Shown: piece after piece, positions 42,132-51,295 of the stretch
How positions within the stretch are numbered: the first letter of the stretch is position 1
Layout of the letters: every line of letters starts with the position of its first letter
Origin: Brevibacillus migulae
GTDB taxonomy: Bacteria; Bacillota; Bacilli; Brevibacillales; Brevibacillaceae
NCBI RefSeq assembly: GCF_004521915.1
Contig: NZ_SDKD01000004.1
Location: 124,001 to 188,000, forward strand
DNA length: 64,000 bases
Direction of reading: 5' to 3'
The notes under the pieces: generated by a model
What the model saw: the letters and a program-made list of their open reading frames with translations, nothing else
Told to the model about the DNA's origin: nothing
The model's database searches: none
Position numbers and translations under genes: made by a program

Positions 42132-43412
42132 TTATTTGGGCAGTCTGATTTTAAAAATCGTTCCTTTGGGTTTGTTATGGGACGCTTGAATGGTGCCGCC
42201 ATGGCTGGAAACAATCCACTTGGCTATTGACAGACCCAAGCCTGAGCCGCCGGTTTCACGCGTACGAGCCTTGTCCTCCCGGTAAAAGCGGGAAAAGATG
42301 TGCTGCAAGCCCTCCTCGCTAATCCCGATGCCGGTATCACTGACCTCAATCAGACACTTATGATCTTCCATGGATGTTTTCACGATGATGCTATCATGCT
42401 CGCCCGTATATTTCAGCGCGTTGTCCAATAAGATGACCATCAGTTGATGAAGCCTGCTCTTATCCGCTTCGATCATCAGCCCGGATTGCGTGGTCACCCG
42501 CAGATGCTTCTCCTGCAGCTCGGCCATCTCTTTGTACGGCTCACACACTTCTTGTACGAAGGCATCCAGGTCAAACCGTTCCTTGACCAACTGGGTTTCC
42601 ATCGAATCCGCACGTGCCAGGGTCAACAGGTCGGAGGTCAGCTTTGACAGCCTGCGCGTTTCCGATAGGGTCAGCGCAATCGATTCAAATTTGTCCATGA
42701 TTCTTTCATAGGGTGTGGTCAACAGCAGTTCGAGCTTGTTCTGGATGATCGTCAGAGGTGTGCGCAGCTCATGGGAAGCATTTTCGACAAACTCTACTTG
42801 TTTGTTCCAGGAACGGATGATGGGCTTCATGGTCTTTCTGGATAGAATGAAGCTGGCCGCGATAGACAGTAGGACAAATACGACGGTACAGATGGTAAGC
42901 AGCCTGCCGTAGTTATTCAGAATGTTTTGCTCTCCATCCACATTCATCAACAGCTGGATATAGTCCTGATCATCATTATTGTGCGGATTTTTGAACGAGA
43001 TCGTCCGAAAGGTATATTGGTCGTACAGCGTAATGTTTGTGATGTCATCGATTTGCTGAAACGGCAGATCGACAAAGAAATCTCCGTAAAACGGCGTGTT
43101 TTCCGGATTGTTCAATTGCTTGTCTTTATTCCAGGTGAGGACAATCATCCGGGGATTGGGCCTGTTCCTCATCTCGTCGGACGGCGCACCTATTGGAGGA
43201 CGTCCGGAAGGCTGCAGCATCCGCTGAGACAACCCCTTTTCGATAATGCTGTTCTTGAAAGCCAGCAGATCGGCGTCAGTCTTGGAGTACAGGGTCAGCT
43301 TCGTTTGACTGAAGATGATCAGTGCGAAAATGGAGAAGATGATGGAGAACGCGATGAAATTATAGAGCATGAAGGTAAGCTGCTGCTTCCGGATGATGGC
43401 TTGCTCACTCAT
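42132..43412 (-). CDS. Sensor histidine kinase (CiaH-like)
   Basis: A 426-residue membrane kinase. It has TM1 (about 15-35), an extracellular loop of about 140 residues containing a Pro/Gly-rich stretch (QPSGRPPIGAPSDE), TM2 (about 170-190), HisKA (FVENASHELRTPLT) and HATPase ([12 protein letters not shown]-box, [23 protein letters not shown]). No HAMP is obvious. Its ATG overlaps the stop of the regulator gene (ATGA), so the two are translationally coupled. The signal is unknown; CiaRH-type systems respond to envelope stress. Confidence 0.9.
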   Translation of the reverse strand: MSEQAIIRKQQLTFMLYNFIAFSIIFSIFALIIFSQTKLTLYSKTDADLLAFKNSIIEKGLSQRMLQPSGRPPIGAPSDEMRNRPNPRMIVLTWNKDKQLNNPENTPFYGDFFVDLPFQQIDDITNITLYDQYTFRTISFKNPHNNDDQDYIQLLMNVDGEQNILNNYGRLLTICTVVFVLLSIAASFILSRKTMKPIIRSWNKQVEFVENASHELRTPLTIIQNKLELLLTTPYERIMDKFESIALTLSETRRLSKLTSDLLTLARADSMETQLVKERFDLDAFVQEVCEPYKEMAELQEKHLRVTTQSGLMIEADKSRLHQLMVILLDNALKYTGEHDSIIVKTSMEDHKCLIEVSDTGIGISEEGLQHIFSRFYREDKARTRETGGSGLGLSIAKWIVSSHGGTIQASHNKPKGTIFKIRLPK

Positions 43413-44095
43413 TCCTCCCCCTCCCCTACTTCACTCAGCATGTACCCTAACCCGCGAAAGGTCTTGATATAGCGGTCATAGCCGTACTTCTTCAAATTTT
43501 TCCGCAAATGGCTGGCGTAGACTTCGACGACGGATGTGGACGTATCGGAATCAAAGCCCCACAGCCTGTCAAAAATCTGTTCCTTGGTCAGGATCGTATT
43601 TTTATTGGCCATGAGGTATTCCAAAAGTCCAAATTGCTTGCCGTTCAGCTTGATCGTTTTGTCACCGATGATTGCTGTGCCATTCTTCGTATTCAGCTTC
43701 AGATCCTTAAAGCTGAGCATATTTTCTTTGAACTCCCCTACCGAGCGCCGCACGATGGCTTCCAGTCTGACCAGCAGTTCTTCCCGGTGGAACGGTTTGA
43801 CCAGGTAGTCGTCCGCCCCCTTTTTAAACCCATGGATCTTGTCATCGATGCCGTCCTTGGCGGTGAGCATGATGACAGGTGTCGTAATCTGCTGCTTTCG
43901 CAGGTTTTCCAGCACCTCATATCCATTCATCAGGGGCAGCATGATATCCAGGATGATGACGTCGTAAATATTTTGTGAAGCCTGATAGAGCCCTTCTTCC
44001 CCATCGAAGGCTTGAACGGTTTCAAACATGCTTTCGGTCGTCTCGCGGATCGTATCGGAAAGATTCTTATCGTCTTCAATGATTAATAATTTCAT
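43409..44095 (-). CDS. OmpR-family response regulator (CiaR-like)
   Basis: A 228-residue regulator. It has a receiver (ED pair near residues 7-8, phospho-acceptor D50 in VIILDIMLPLMNG, K in YLVKPFHREE) and a C-terminal winged helix (FGLLEYLMANKNTILTKEQIF, RGLGYML). GAGGTG precedes the ATG at 44095; the upstream GTG at 44104 lies inside that site. It is the first gene of the pair with the kinase and is divergent from the siderophore importer. Confidence 0.9.
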   Translation of the reverse strand: MKLLIIEDDKNLSDTIRETTESMFETVQAFDGEEGLYQASQNIYDVIILDIMLPLMNGYEVLENLRKQQITTPVIMLTAKDGIDDKIHGFKKGADDYLVKPFHREELLVRLEAIVRRSVGEFKENMLSFKDLKLNTKNGTAIIGDKTIKLNGKQFGLLEYLMANKNTILTKEQIFDRLWGFDSDTSTSVVEVYASHLRKNLKKYGYDRYIKTFRGLGYMLSEVGEGEE

Positions 44096-44207
44096 AGGAA
44101 GCACCTCTTGTATGGAAGCGGGATATGCCTATTATCATAGCAGGATCGCACAGGTAAACAAAACAATGATAGAGTGGCAGACCATGTGATTTCAGCAAGA
44201 TTGATGC

Positions 44208-44236
44208 TTGCAATTGCGAAGATATTTCTTTATGAT
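44208..44236 (+). promoter_or_regulatory. Promoter of the siderophore importer
   Basis: TTGCAA (44208-44213) and TATGAT (44231-44236) are spaced 17 bp. Confidence 0.65.
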
Positions 44237-44250
44237 AATAGTCAAAATAT

Positions 44251-44269
44251 GATAATGATTCTCACTATC
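44251..44269 (+). promoter_or_regulatory. Fur box
   Basis: GATAATGATTCTCACTATC is close to the 19-bp Fur consensus and sits just downstream of the predicted start of transcription, so iron-replete Fur would repress the operon. Confidence 0.88.
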
Positions 44270-44284
44270 AAAAAGGAATGACAT

Positions 44285-45325
44285 ATGGATGCTCACATGT
44301 TCGATAAACACGCGAAGCAACTGACCCGATTTTCTGTTGTGAAGGTTGGATCGATCTTTGCAGCGGCCAGCCTCGTCATGCTCATCTCCATGTTTCTCGC
44401 GGTGCTGCATGGCGCAAAGGAATTGACCATACATACGGTGATGGAAGCGATCACGGCGTATGATCCGAAAATCACCGCGCATCAGATCATCCATGAGCTG
44501 CGGCTGCCACGCGTGATCGGTGCGGCTGTGATCGGTGCGGCTTTCGCAGTCGCTGGAGCATTGATGCAAGGGATCACACGCAATCCGCTCGCTGATTCCG
44601 GGATTCTCGGGATCAATGCAGGAGCGACATTTGTGGTGGCGCTGAGCTTTGCATTTTTTCCGAACCTTCCGTACTACAGCTTGATACTGGTTTCCTTTAG
44701 CGGAGCGGTCATGAGTACGCTGCTTATTTTCGCACTCGGATCATCGACCCCAGGCGGACTGACACCTGTACGTTTGACCATTTCAGGAGCGGTGGTCGCG
44801 GCTTTATTGAGCTCGCTCAGCTCTGGCATAGCCATCTATTATGATTTGAGTCAAGATTTGGCCTTTTGGTATGCCGGCGGAGTGGCAGGGATCAAATGGC
44901 TGCATTTGCGATTTTTGCTGCCCATACTGCTGCTTGCGATCATGTGGGCAGCTGCATTGGGACGCTCTGTATCCCTGCTTTCCCTGGGGGAAGATGTCGC
45001 AGCCAATCTCGGAATGAACACCAAGCGGATTCAGATTACTGGTATGGCGGTGGCGGTCATCCTGGCGGGGGTTTCCGTTTCAGCGGTTGGCGCGGTTGGC
45101 TTTATCGGGCTGGTCATTCCACATATCGCGCGGAAGGTGATCGGGGTGGATTACCGATTGATCATTCCGCTGTCCGCTTTATTAGGGGCGATCTTGTTAG
45201 TTTTGGCGGATTTGGGTGCGCGGACCGTGAATCCACCGAAAGAGCTGGCGATTGGTGTGATGGTGGCCCTCGTCGGTGTTCCTTTCTTTCTCTATTTGGC
45301 ACGGAGGGAAAGGAGGAATCTGTAA
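44285..45325 (+). CDS. Iron-siderophore ABC permease (FecCD family, YfiZ-like)
   Basis: A 346-residue FecCD-family permease with about ten transmembrane helices. Family signatures are ELRLPRVIGAAVIGAAFAVA, MQGITRNPLADSGILGINAG and GAVGFIGLVIPHIARKVIG. It forms the channel with the next permease. AAAGGA precedes the ATG at 44285. The operon lacks an ATPase, as in B. subtilis yfiZ-yfhA-yfiY, where YusV supplies it. Substrate is probably a hydroxamate or citrate-type siderophore. Confidence 0.92.
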   Translation: MDAHMFDKHAKQLTRFSVVKVGSIFAAASLVMLISMFLAVLHGAKELTIHTVMEAITAYDPKITAHQIIHELRLPRVIGAAVIGAAFAVAGALMQGITRNPLADSGILGINAGATFVVALSFAFFPNLPYYSLILVSFSGAVMSTLLIFALGSSTPGGLTPVRLTISGAVVAALLSSLSSGIAIYYDLSQDLAFWYAGGVAGIKWLHLRFLLPILLLAIMWAAALGRSVSLLSLGEDVAANLGMNTKRIQITGMAVAVILAGVSVSAVGAVGFIGLVIPHIARKVIGVDYRLIIPLSALLGAILLVLADLGARTVNPPKELAIGVMVALVGVPFFLYLARRERRNL

Positions 45326-46342
45326 ATGAAGCAATCGGTCATGCCGGCAAAGCACAACGTTTTTGTGGTAAGTCTGGTATTGTTGGTGATCAGCGTGGCT
45401 GCGGTTTTCTTCAGCTTGAATGCAGGAACCATCAAGCTGTCCGCCCTCACTATGCTGCAAACGCTTCTTGGTTATGGCAGTCCGGAAGATTCGATGGTGT
45501 TGTTCCAATATCGTCTGCCGCGCATCTTGATCACGATGCTGGCAGGCATCGGATTGGGCGTTTCCGGCGCGATCCTGCAAGGAGTCACGCGCAATTTGCT
45601 GGCTGATCCGGGGATATTGGGTCTCCATGCCGGGGCATCGTTTGGCCTGATTATTTTCGTGACTTTTTTTGGCGCCATGGAGGGCCCGATTTCCTTGCTG
45701 ATCCCGTTGTTTACCTTTGCAGGCGGAGTATTGGCTGCGGTATTGATCGTATGGCTGGCTTACGATCGTCACCGAGGGGTGGTTCCGATCCGGCTGATCT
45801 TGATCGGGATCGCGGTGGCTGCCGGATTCAGTGCCGTTTCGCTGTTTTTATCGCTACGGCTGGAGGACACCACTTACACGTTTGCTTCCCGCTGGCTGCT
45901 CGGCAACGTGTGGGGAAGGGATTGGTCCAATGTATGGGCACTTGCACCGTGGATCCTGCTGATCGTCCCGTATGTGTTTTTCCAGGCGCGCACGTTGAAT
46001 GCCTTTACGCTTGGCGATGAGGTCGCGGCTGGGCTAGGCACATCGGTGCAGCCCAAACGGCTGCTTTTGCTCGCAGCTGCTGTGGCGCTGTCGAGCGCCA
46101 GTGTCGCGATGGCAGGCGGCATCGGCTTTATCGGCTTGGTTGCTCCTCATCTCGCACGGCGGTTGGTAGGCCCCATGCATGAGCATTTTTTGTTGGTCGC
46201 AGCGCTTATCGGCCTGGTGATCCTGGTGATGGCGGATACAATCGGGCGCACGTGGTTCCTGCCCAGCTCCATTCCCGCAGGCGTCATCGTGGCAGCGGTT
46301 GGCGCCCCCTATTTTCTCTATTTGCTTACGAAAACCAAATAA
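45326..46342 (+). CDS. Iron-siderophore ABC permease (FecCD family, YfhA-like)
   Basis: A 338-residue FecCD permease. It starts directly after the previous stop codon (TAAATG). Signatures are QYRLPRILITMLAGIGLGVS, LQGVTRNLLADPGILGLHAG and GGIGFIGLVAPHLARRLVG. It forms a heterodimeric channel with the preceding permease. The ribosome binding site (AAAGGAGG) lies inside the upstream gene. Confidence 0.92.
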   Translation: MKQSVMPAKHNVFVVSLVLLVISVAAVFFSLNAGTIKLSALTMLQTLLGYGSPEDSMVLFQYRLPRILITMLAGIGLGVSGAILQGVTRNLLADPGILGLHAGASFGLIIFVTFFGAMEGPISLLIPLFTFAGGVLAAVLIVWLAYDRHRGVVPIRLILIGIAVAAGFSAVSLFLSLRLEDTTYTFASRWLLGNVWGRDWSNVWALAPWILLIVPYVFFQARTLNAFTLGDEVAAGLGTSVQPKRLLLLAAAVALSSASVAMAGGIGFIGLVAPHLARRLVGPMHEHFLLVAALIGLVILVMADTIGRTWFLPSSIPAGVIVAAVGAPYFLYLLTKTK

Positions 46343-46360
46343 ACGACTTAGGAGACAGAC

Positions 46361-47305
46361 ATGATGAAAAAGACGATCGCCATTATTCTCACGCTTATTT
46401 CGATTCTCACATTAGCAGCTTGCGGTCAGACAGCTACTCAACAGCCGGCGGCCGAGCAAACACAAGCTGCCGCACAGCAAGACCCATCGGCAGCTGGAAA
46501 GGAAGCGGTGAGCGCCGATCCGAAAATCGCATCGCTGTCGGCCCATCTGACGAATAATCTGCTGGCCCTTGGGATTACTCCTGCAGGTTCTGTATTGGGC
46601 GGAAAAGCGAAAGACTTCTTGGCACACGTGAAAGATCGTTTGAAGGATACGCAAAAACTGGGTGTTGCCGCTGAGCCTGATATGGAAGCATTGCTTGCCT
46701 TGAAGCCTGACATGATCTATGCGGATGAGGCATTTGCCAGCAAGGATCTTTCCAAGTATGAACAGATCGCGAAAACCAAAGTCATTTCCCTCGATAAAGG
46801 CACATGGCGCGACCATTTGCTGGAGATGGGCAGGGATTTGAATCGCGAGCAGCAGGCAAAGGATTTCATCGATGAATATCAAAAGCAAGCCGAGCATGTG
46901 AAGGAATTGATCAAAAAGAAAATCGGCGATGGCACCGTCATGGCGATCCGTGTATCTGCGAAGGAGCTCCGCGTTTTCGGCATGGGACGTCCGATGGGAC
47001 CGCTCTTTTATGATGATCTGGGCTTGAAGCCGGCAAAAGGCGTAGAGAAAATCAGCAAAGCGTATGAAGTGATTTCACAGGAAGTTCTCCCTGATTACGA
47101 TCCGGATGCGATCTTTGTCATGGTGAATGTCGAGGATGATGCGAAAAAGGTATTTGAACAGCTGCAGCAAAACCCGCTGTGGCAGGGACTCAAAGCAGTG
47201 AAAGCAGGCCATGTATACTTCGTAACGGAACAGCCTTGGCTCGATTACTCGGCGCTCGGCCGCAAAATGACGCTGGATGAGGCGGAGAAAATCTTTGCGA
47301 AATAA
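46361..47305 (+). CDS. Iron-siderophore substrate-binding lipoprotein (YfiY-like)
   Basis: A 314-residue class III binding protein. It has a signal peptide with lipobox LAAC (C21), a Gln/Ala-rich linker, and the fold with PKIASLSAHLTNNLLALGI near the N-terminus and KAGHVYFVTEQPWLDYSALG near the C-terminus. It captures the ferric siderophore outside the membrane. It is the last gene of a Fur-regulated operon, and the order permease-permease-binding protein is opposite to the usual one. Confidence 0.92.
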   Translation: MMKKTIAIILTLISILTLAACGQTATQQPAAEQTQAAAQQDPSAAGKEAVSADPKIASLSAHLTNNLLALGITPAGSVLGGKAKDFLAHVKDRLKDTQKLGVAAEPDMEALLALKPDMIYADEAFASKDLSKYEQIAKTKVISLDKGTWRDHLLEMGRDLNREQQAKDFIDEYQKQAEHVKELIKKKIGDGTVMAIRVSAKELRVFGMGRPMGPLFYDDLGLKPAKGVEKISKAYEVISQEVLPDYDPDAIFVMVNVEDDAKKVFEQLQQNPLWQGLKAVKAGHVYFVTEQPWLDYSALGRKMTLDEAEKIFAK

Positions 47306-47367
47306 GGAACTACCTTGTATGATGGAGGCAACAGGGTTACTACCTATTTGCTGAGAGGGTGCTTAGC

Positions 47368-47601
47368 ATGATTACACCAATCCGTGTGAAAGATCATAAA
47401 GATATCGAAAAAATCAACAAAATCGTGGCCAATTACGATTTTGACATCTGGATTCACGGCAAAAGCGGCATGGCTGATGCGAAATCCATCCTGGGCATGT
47501 ATGTGCTGAAGCTTAATGAGCCTTTGACGCTTGTGATTCCGGACAATGTGGAATATAAGCAGCTGTTTAAAGAATTGGAAGAATTTCTTGATTTTGCGTA
47601 A
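47368..47601 (+). CDS. HPr-like protein lacking the active-site histidine
   Basis: A 77-residue protein that aligns with the C-terminal two thirds of HPr/Crh (NYDFDIWI, AKSILGMYVLKL). The Ser46 regulatory site is kept as S40, in the same KSI(L/M)G setting. The N-terminal His15 motif (HARPA) is missing and replaced by a shorter charged segment (RVKDHKDIEKIN). It should therefore not carry PTS phosphate but could still be a target of HPr kinase or act as a Crh-like regulator (inference). GAGAGGGTG precedes the ATG. A strong terminator follows. Confidence 0.8.
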   Translation: MITPIRVKDHKDIEKINKIVANYDFDIWIHGKSGMADAKSILGMYVLKLNEPLTLVIPDNVEYKQLFKELEEFLDFA

Positions 47602-47606
47602 TGGCA

Positions 47607-47644
47607 AAAGCCCGTCGAGTGCAAAGTGCTCGGCGGGCTTTTTT
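47607..47644 (+). terminator. Rho-independent terminator after the HPr-like gene
   Basis: AAAGCCCGTCGAG pairs with CTCGGCGGGCTTT, followed by a T-run. Confidence 0.9.
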
Positions 47645-47729
47645 GGTAGAAAAGAATCTAGTAAAATTCTTATCTACATAAGTGCAACTAAGGCTCCGCC
47701 AAAGGCTTGGCGAAACCAAGTTTTCTAAT
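47643..47729 (+). repeat. Terminator-linked hairpin repeat, copy C (long)
   Basis: GTAGA (47646-47650) pairs with TCTAC (47673-47677), where copies A and B have GTCGA/TCGAC, a compensatory change. The inner GAAT/ATTC pair is kept. After ATAAG the second block shared with copy B follows (ACTAAG, CTCCGCC, CCAAGTTTTCTAA) with an added CGCCA/TGGCG hairpin. The rest of the gap to 47890 shows no other clear feature. Confidence 0.7.
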
Positions 47730-47890
47730 CGAGCCAAAATACGGTACGATCACTCGTGTAAGCCTTTGTTAACCAGATATAACCGCTTTTGCTTGCGCTG
47801 CTCTTTCAATACCTGCACGGCCTGCAAACATTCTTATGAAAGATTGGCGGATGCAGCAAAATAATACAAAGGAATGAGGAGGCAAATACA

Positions 47891-48898
47891 ATGAAAAAAC
47901 TGAGTGATATCCCGTTTTCGGTGCTTGATCTGGCTCCCATCGTCGCAGGGGGTTCCCCTGCCGATTCTTTTCGAAATACCCTTGATCTCGCGCGGCATGT
48001 AGAGAAGCTGGGTTATCTGCGGTTCTGGCTTGCCGAGCACCATAACATGCCTTTTATCGCAAGTTCCGCCACTTCTGTCGTGATCGGGCACGTGGCGGCC
48101 GGAACGTCAACGATCCGAGTGGGTTCCGGAGGCATCATGCTTCCCAACCATTCGCCTCTGGTCATTGCAGAGCAGTTCGGGACGCTTGAATCTCTGTTTC
48201 CGGGACGGATCGATCTGGGGCTCGGACGCGCGCCCGGTACTGATCAGCGAACCGCACAAGCACTTCGCCGCAACAACATGAACAACGGGGAAGATTTCCC
48301 GGAGCTGTTGGACGAGCTTCGCACCTATTTCGAGCCTTCGTTGGCAGCAGAGCCTTTGCGTGTGCGGGCGTTCCCAGGGGAAGGATTATCGATTCCGATC
48401 TGGCTGCTCGGATCCAGCGGATTCAGTGCCCAGCTAGCCGGCCAGCTCGGTCTGCCGTTTGCCTTTGCCAGCCACTTCTCGCCCGCGTACACTGTGCCGG
48501 CTCTCGATTTGTATCGACGATCATTCAAGCCTTCGAAAGTGCTTGAAGAGCCCTATGCGATGGTAGGTGTCAATGTGATTGCCGCAGAGACGGACGAAGA
48601 GGCGAATCGTCTGGCAACGACATTGCAGCGGCAATTCTTGAACCTGATCCGGGGTGTGGAAGAGCCGCTTCAGCCGCCTGTGGAGAGCATGGACGGGCTA
48701 TGGACAGAGTACGAAAAACAAGCATTGCAGCAGCAGCTGGGAGCATCCATTTTCGGCAGCCCGAACACGGTGAAAGAAAAACTGCAAGCCTTCCTGGACG
48801 ATACGCAGGCTGATGAAATCATGGTCGTCTCGCAAATGTATGACCACAAAGCTCGCCTGCGTTCATATGAGATCGTTGCGGATATCGCCAAGTCATAA
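47891..48898 (+). CDS. Luciferase-like (LLM class) flavin-dependent monooxygenase
   Basis: A 335-residue bacterial-luciferase-family oxidoreductase. Landmarks are [14 protein letters not shown] at the N-terminus, the flavin-site stretch [36 protein letters not shown], and a C-terminal [14 protein letters not shown] segment. It belongs to the MsnO8/YwcH/YhbK-like group that uses reduced FMN and oxygen; the substrate is unknown. Stop-proximal sequence forms a hairpin with the convergent gene. GAGGAGG precedes the ATG. Confidence 0.9.
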   Translation: MKKLSDIPFSVLDLAPIVAGGSPADSFRNTLDLARHVEKLGYLRFWLAEHHNMPFIASSATSVVIGHVAAGTSTIRVGSGGIMLPNHSPLVIAEQFGTLESLFPGRIDLGLGRAPGTDQRTAQALRRNNMNNGEDFPELLDELRTYFEPSLAAEPLRVRAFPGEGLSIPIWLLGSSGFSAQLAGQLGLPFAFASHFSPAYTVPALDLYRRSFKPSKVLEEPYAMVGVNVIAAETDEEANRLATTLQRQFLNLIRGVEEPLQPPVESMDGLWTEYEKQALQQQLGASIFGSPNTVKEKLQAFLDDTQADEIMVVSQMYDHKARLRSYEIVADIAKS

Positions 48899-48913
48899 CG
48901 AATGGCACCAAGC

Positions 48914-48963
48914 TAAATGGCTCCGTGGAAGATGGGAAGTCCATCAGCGGAGCCATTTCAATT
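48914..48963. terminator. Hairpin between convergent genes
   Basis: AAATGGCTCCG pairs with CGGAGCCATTT around a long loop. The T-run is weak, so efficiency is uncertain. Confidence 0.5.
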
Positions 48964-49018
48964 CCTGCTCGTATGTGGGCCATGGCGGGGATGGCAGCTG
49001 TTGAGTTACGCTTGCTTG

Positions 49019-49828
49019 CTAGCGATAGGAAAGAGCTTGATGGCCAAGCGCTTTCCAGGACTGGATAAACGTATGCTTGGCGGTCTTTTGCGCCTTTTTC
49101 CCGGTTAAGGGGTCATTCAGATAGACGTGTTCCTTGTCATAGCCGACGAGAACGACCGCGTGCAGATCTAGCGGTGCTGTAATCTGTTGATTTCCATGCT
49201 TCCATGACTCCCAGCGATCGGGAAGCTTGTATTCATTGGTTGTCCAGACGATCACCGGTTTTCCGTCCTGGATCTGGGATACCAGACGGTCAAAAGGCTG
49301 ATCCGTCAAATTGACCGTACGATTGGGCAAGTAACGGCGCATCAATTTCTCAAGCGGCCTGGCATAGATGGCGAATCCGGCACGCTGCCCGGTAATATCA
49401 CCGACAAAGCCATGGTGCGGATTTCCCCAGCGAGTGATGTCCCCGGATGCGCTTTTTTGCATGGGGTCCGGGTCTGTAGGCATCTCTCGGGCCAGCTTCA
49501 TCTTGTCCGTCTTGATGCCAGCATGCTGCAGGACCATGGCGAGGCTCGTTACTTCACAGCCGAATCTCAGCTCCGGGTTTTGCTTGATCATGGGAATATC
49601 CAACATGACCTTTTCATTTTCAGCCTCATTGGCAGGCAGAGGTTGAGCGGGTTCAGGGCGACGGTACGAAGTCGTTTGCGGCAGCGAATGGGCAGATGGA
49701 GGCTGGATTTCTTCCGCATCCGGCTGTTCCTTTTGTTGAACATCGATTTTCGGTACCGCATCTTGATTTGAACAGCCGATTACTGCCAAGCAGACAGCAA
49801 CCATTACGACAGAAGAATAGGCGTTCAT
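49019..49828 (-). CDS. C39-like cysteine peptidase, lipoprotein
   Basis: A 269-residue protein with a signal peptide and lipobox VIGC (C19), a Pro/Gln/Glu-rich linker (about 20-72) and a C39-like papain-fold domain. The catalytic Cys is C91 (LRFGCEVTSLAMVL), the His lies in LDLHAVVLVGYD, and the Asp/Asn in VYLNDPLTG. Such proteins act on the outer face of the membrane; the target is unknown. No ABC transporter is linked, so it is not a bacteriocin leader peptidase. AAAGGAG precedes the ATG on the minus strand. Confidence 0.87.
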   Translation of the reverse strand: MNAYSSVVMVAVCLAVIGCSNQDAVPKIDVQQKEQPDAEEIQPPSAHSLPQTTSYRRPEPAQPLPANEAENEKVMLDIPMIKQNPELRFGCEVTSLAMVLQHAGIKTDKMKLAREMPTDPDPMQKSASGDITRWGNPHHGFVGDITGQRAGFAIYARPLEKLMRRYLPNRTVNLTDQPFDRLVSQIQDGKPVIVWTTNEYKLPDRWESWKHGNQQITAPLDLHAVVLVGYDKEHVYLNDPLTGKKAQKTAKHTFIQSWKALGHQALSYR

Positions 49829-50031
49829 GGTCTTGCTCCTTTACACGGGAATGCTGCCGACAAACCTATTCCTTAATTTGCTTCCGGTGCAGCTGGTTAT
49901 GCATCGTACAGGACCGCATACAATTGCCATGCAAGAAGCGCCGAGTTGTAGTACAATATCGACAAACCCATAAAAATCTGAAGCCATTCGCAAAGGCAGC
50001 AGCAGTTGTTGCCGGATGCGGTGATTTCAGG

Positions 50032-50096
50032 AGAGGTTCTAGAAAAACCCTCTATAAAAAACTAAGGAACGATATCTCCTTAGGTATCGTTTTTTT
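50032..50096 (+). promoter_or_regulatory. preQ1-I riboswitch with terminator, controls queCDE
   Basis: AGAGGTTCTAG...CCCTCTATAAAAAACTA (50032-50064) matches the preQ1-I aptamer: P1 stem AGAGG/CCTCT and an A-rich tail that forms the pseudoknot. CTAAGGA (50062-50068) can pair with TCCTTAG (50077-50083) as an antiterminator, or AACGATA can pair with TATCGTT before a T-run (50068-50096) as a terminator. Ligand binding to the tail favours termination. In the gap from 49829 a TACAAT -10 candidate is at 49952. Confidence 0.95.
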
Positions 50097-50186
50097 CTGT
50101 GGTCATCGACAAAGAGTGTTGTTCTATGAATCTCTCTACTACCCATGTGCAGGCAACTGCCGGGAGAACAGAGAGGAGATCATGTA

Positions 50187-50852
50187 ATGAAAAACAAAAA
50201 AGCGATTGTCGTTTTCAGCGGCGGACAGGACAGTACCACCTGCCTGTTTTGGGCCATAAAGCGGTTTGACGAGGTGGAGGCCGTGACCTTCAATTATGGA
50301 CAGCGCCACAGCCTGGAGCTGGAATGCGCCGCTCAGATTGCCCAAGAACAGCAGATCAAGCATCATGTACTGGATATGTCGCTCTTGAGTCAGCTTGCTC
50401 CCAATGCATTGACCAGACAAGATATCGCCATCGAGGAGAAGGAAGGGCAGCTGCCGACGACCTTTGTGGATGGACGCAATTTATTGTTTCTTTCTTTTGC
50501 GGCCGTGCTGGCCAAACAGGTGGGTGCCCACCATATCGTGACTGGTGTATGTGAAACGGACTTCAGCGGCTATCCGGATTGCCGCGATGTCTTCATCAAG
50601 TCGCTCAATGTGACGCTGAATCTGGCCATGGATTATCCCTTTGTCATTGATACGCCGCTGATGTGGCTCAACAAAGCGCAAACGTGGGCGCTGGCCGACG
50701 AGCTGGGGGCATTTGATTATGTGCGGGAGAAGACGCTGACCTGTTATAACGGCGTGATTGCGGACGGCTGCGGAGAATGCCCATCCTGCCGACTGCGTGC
50801 CAACGGGCTGCAGGAGTATCTGAACGTCAGAAACGGAGGAGCTCGCGCATGA
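50187..50852 (+). CDS. queC: 7-cyano-7-deazaguanine (preQ0) synthase
   Basis: A 221-residue cytoplasmic enzyme that converts 7-carboxy-7-deazaguanine to preQ0 with ATP and ammonia. It has the PP-loop [16 protein letters not shown] at the N-terminus and a zinc-binding Cys set at the end ([17 protein letters not shown]). The ATG at 50187 follows AGAGGAGAT; the longer start at 50145 has no site. It is first of the queC-queD-queE operon behind a preQ1 riboswitch, and its stop overlaps the queD start. Confidence 0.96.
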   Translation: MKNKKAIVVFSGGQDSTTCLFWAIKRFDEVEAVTFNYGQRHSLELECAAQIAQEQQIKHHVLDMSLLSQLAPNALTRQDIAIEEKEGQLPTTFVDGRNLLFLSFAAVLAKQVGAHHIVTGVCETDFSGYPDCRDVFIKSLNVTLNLAMDYPFVIDTPLMWLNKAQTWALADELGAFDYVREKTLTCYNGVIADGCGECPSCRLRANGLQEYLNVRNGGARA

Positions 50853-51295
50853 TTCAGCAAATCTACCCATCTGTCGCCCATCCGTACCGGTACGAGCTGA
50901 ATAAAGATTTTCAATTCGCGGCAGCCCACTACATCCCCAGCGAACATGCCGGGAAATGCAGCCGAGTGCATGGCCACACGTATTTTGTGAATGTAACGAT
51001 AGCGGGAAATGAGCTCGATGAGTCTGGATTTTTGGTCAACTTCTCCATGATCAAAAAGCTGATCCATGACCGATTTGACCATTCCCTCTTGAATGAACAT
51101 ACAGACTCTTTTTCCGATGCGGATGCTGACCGGTTTCCCACGACGGAAATCGTAGCCCGGACGATCCATGAAATCATCCAGGCTTATCTGGACCAGTCGG
51201 AAAACAAACCGACCTGTGTGCAAGTCTTTTTGCGGGAGACACCGACGAGCTATGTCGTCTATCGACCGCTGGCAGGAGGAACGTATGGCGGCTAA
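50849..51295 (+). CDS. queD: 6-carboxy-5,6,7,8-tetrahydropterin synthase
   Basis: A 148-residue member of the 6-pyruvoyl-tetrahydropterin synthase family that makes CPH4 from dihydroneopterin triphosphate. Zinc ligands and the catalytic Cys are visible ([20 protein letters not shown]). The ATG at 50849 overlaps queC (ATGA) and follows GGAGGAGC. The gene overlaps queE by a few codons. It supplies the substrate of QueE in the same operon. Confidence 0.95.
   Translation: MIQQIYPSVAHPYRYELNKDFQFAAAHYIPSEHAGKCSRVHGHTYFVNVTIAGNELDESGFLVNFSMIKKLIHDRFDHSLLNEHTDSFSDADADRFPTTEIVARTIHEIIQAYLDQSENKPTCVQVFLRETPTSYVVYRPLAGGTYGG

Noticed and set aside
47340..47367. CTGAGAGGGTGC resembling part of a TPP riboswitch
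   Set aside because: No surrounding thi-box stems; the GAGAGGGTG is simply the ribosome binding site of the HPr-like gene.
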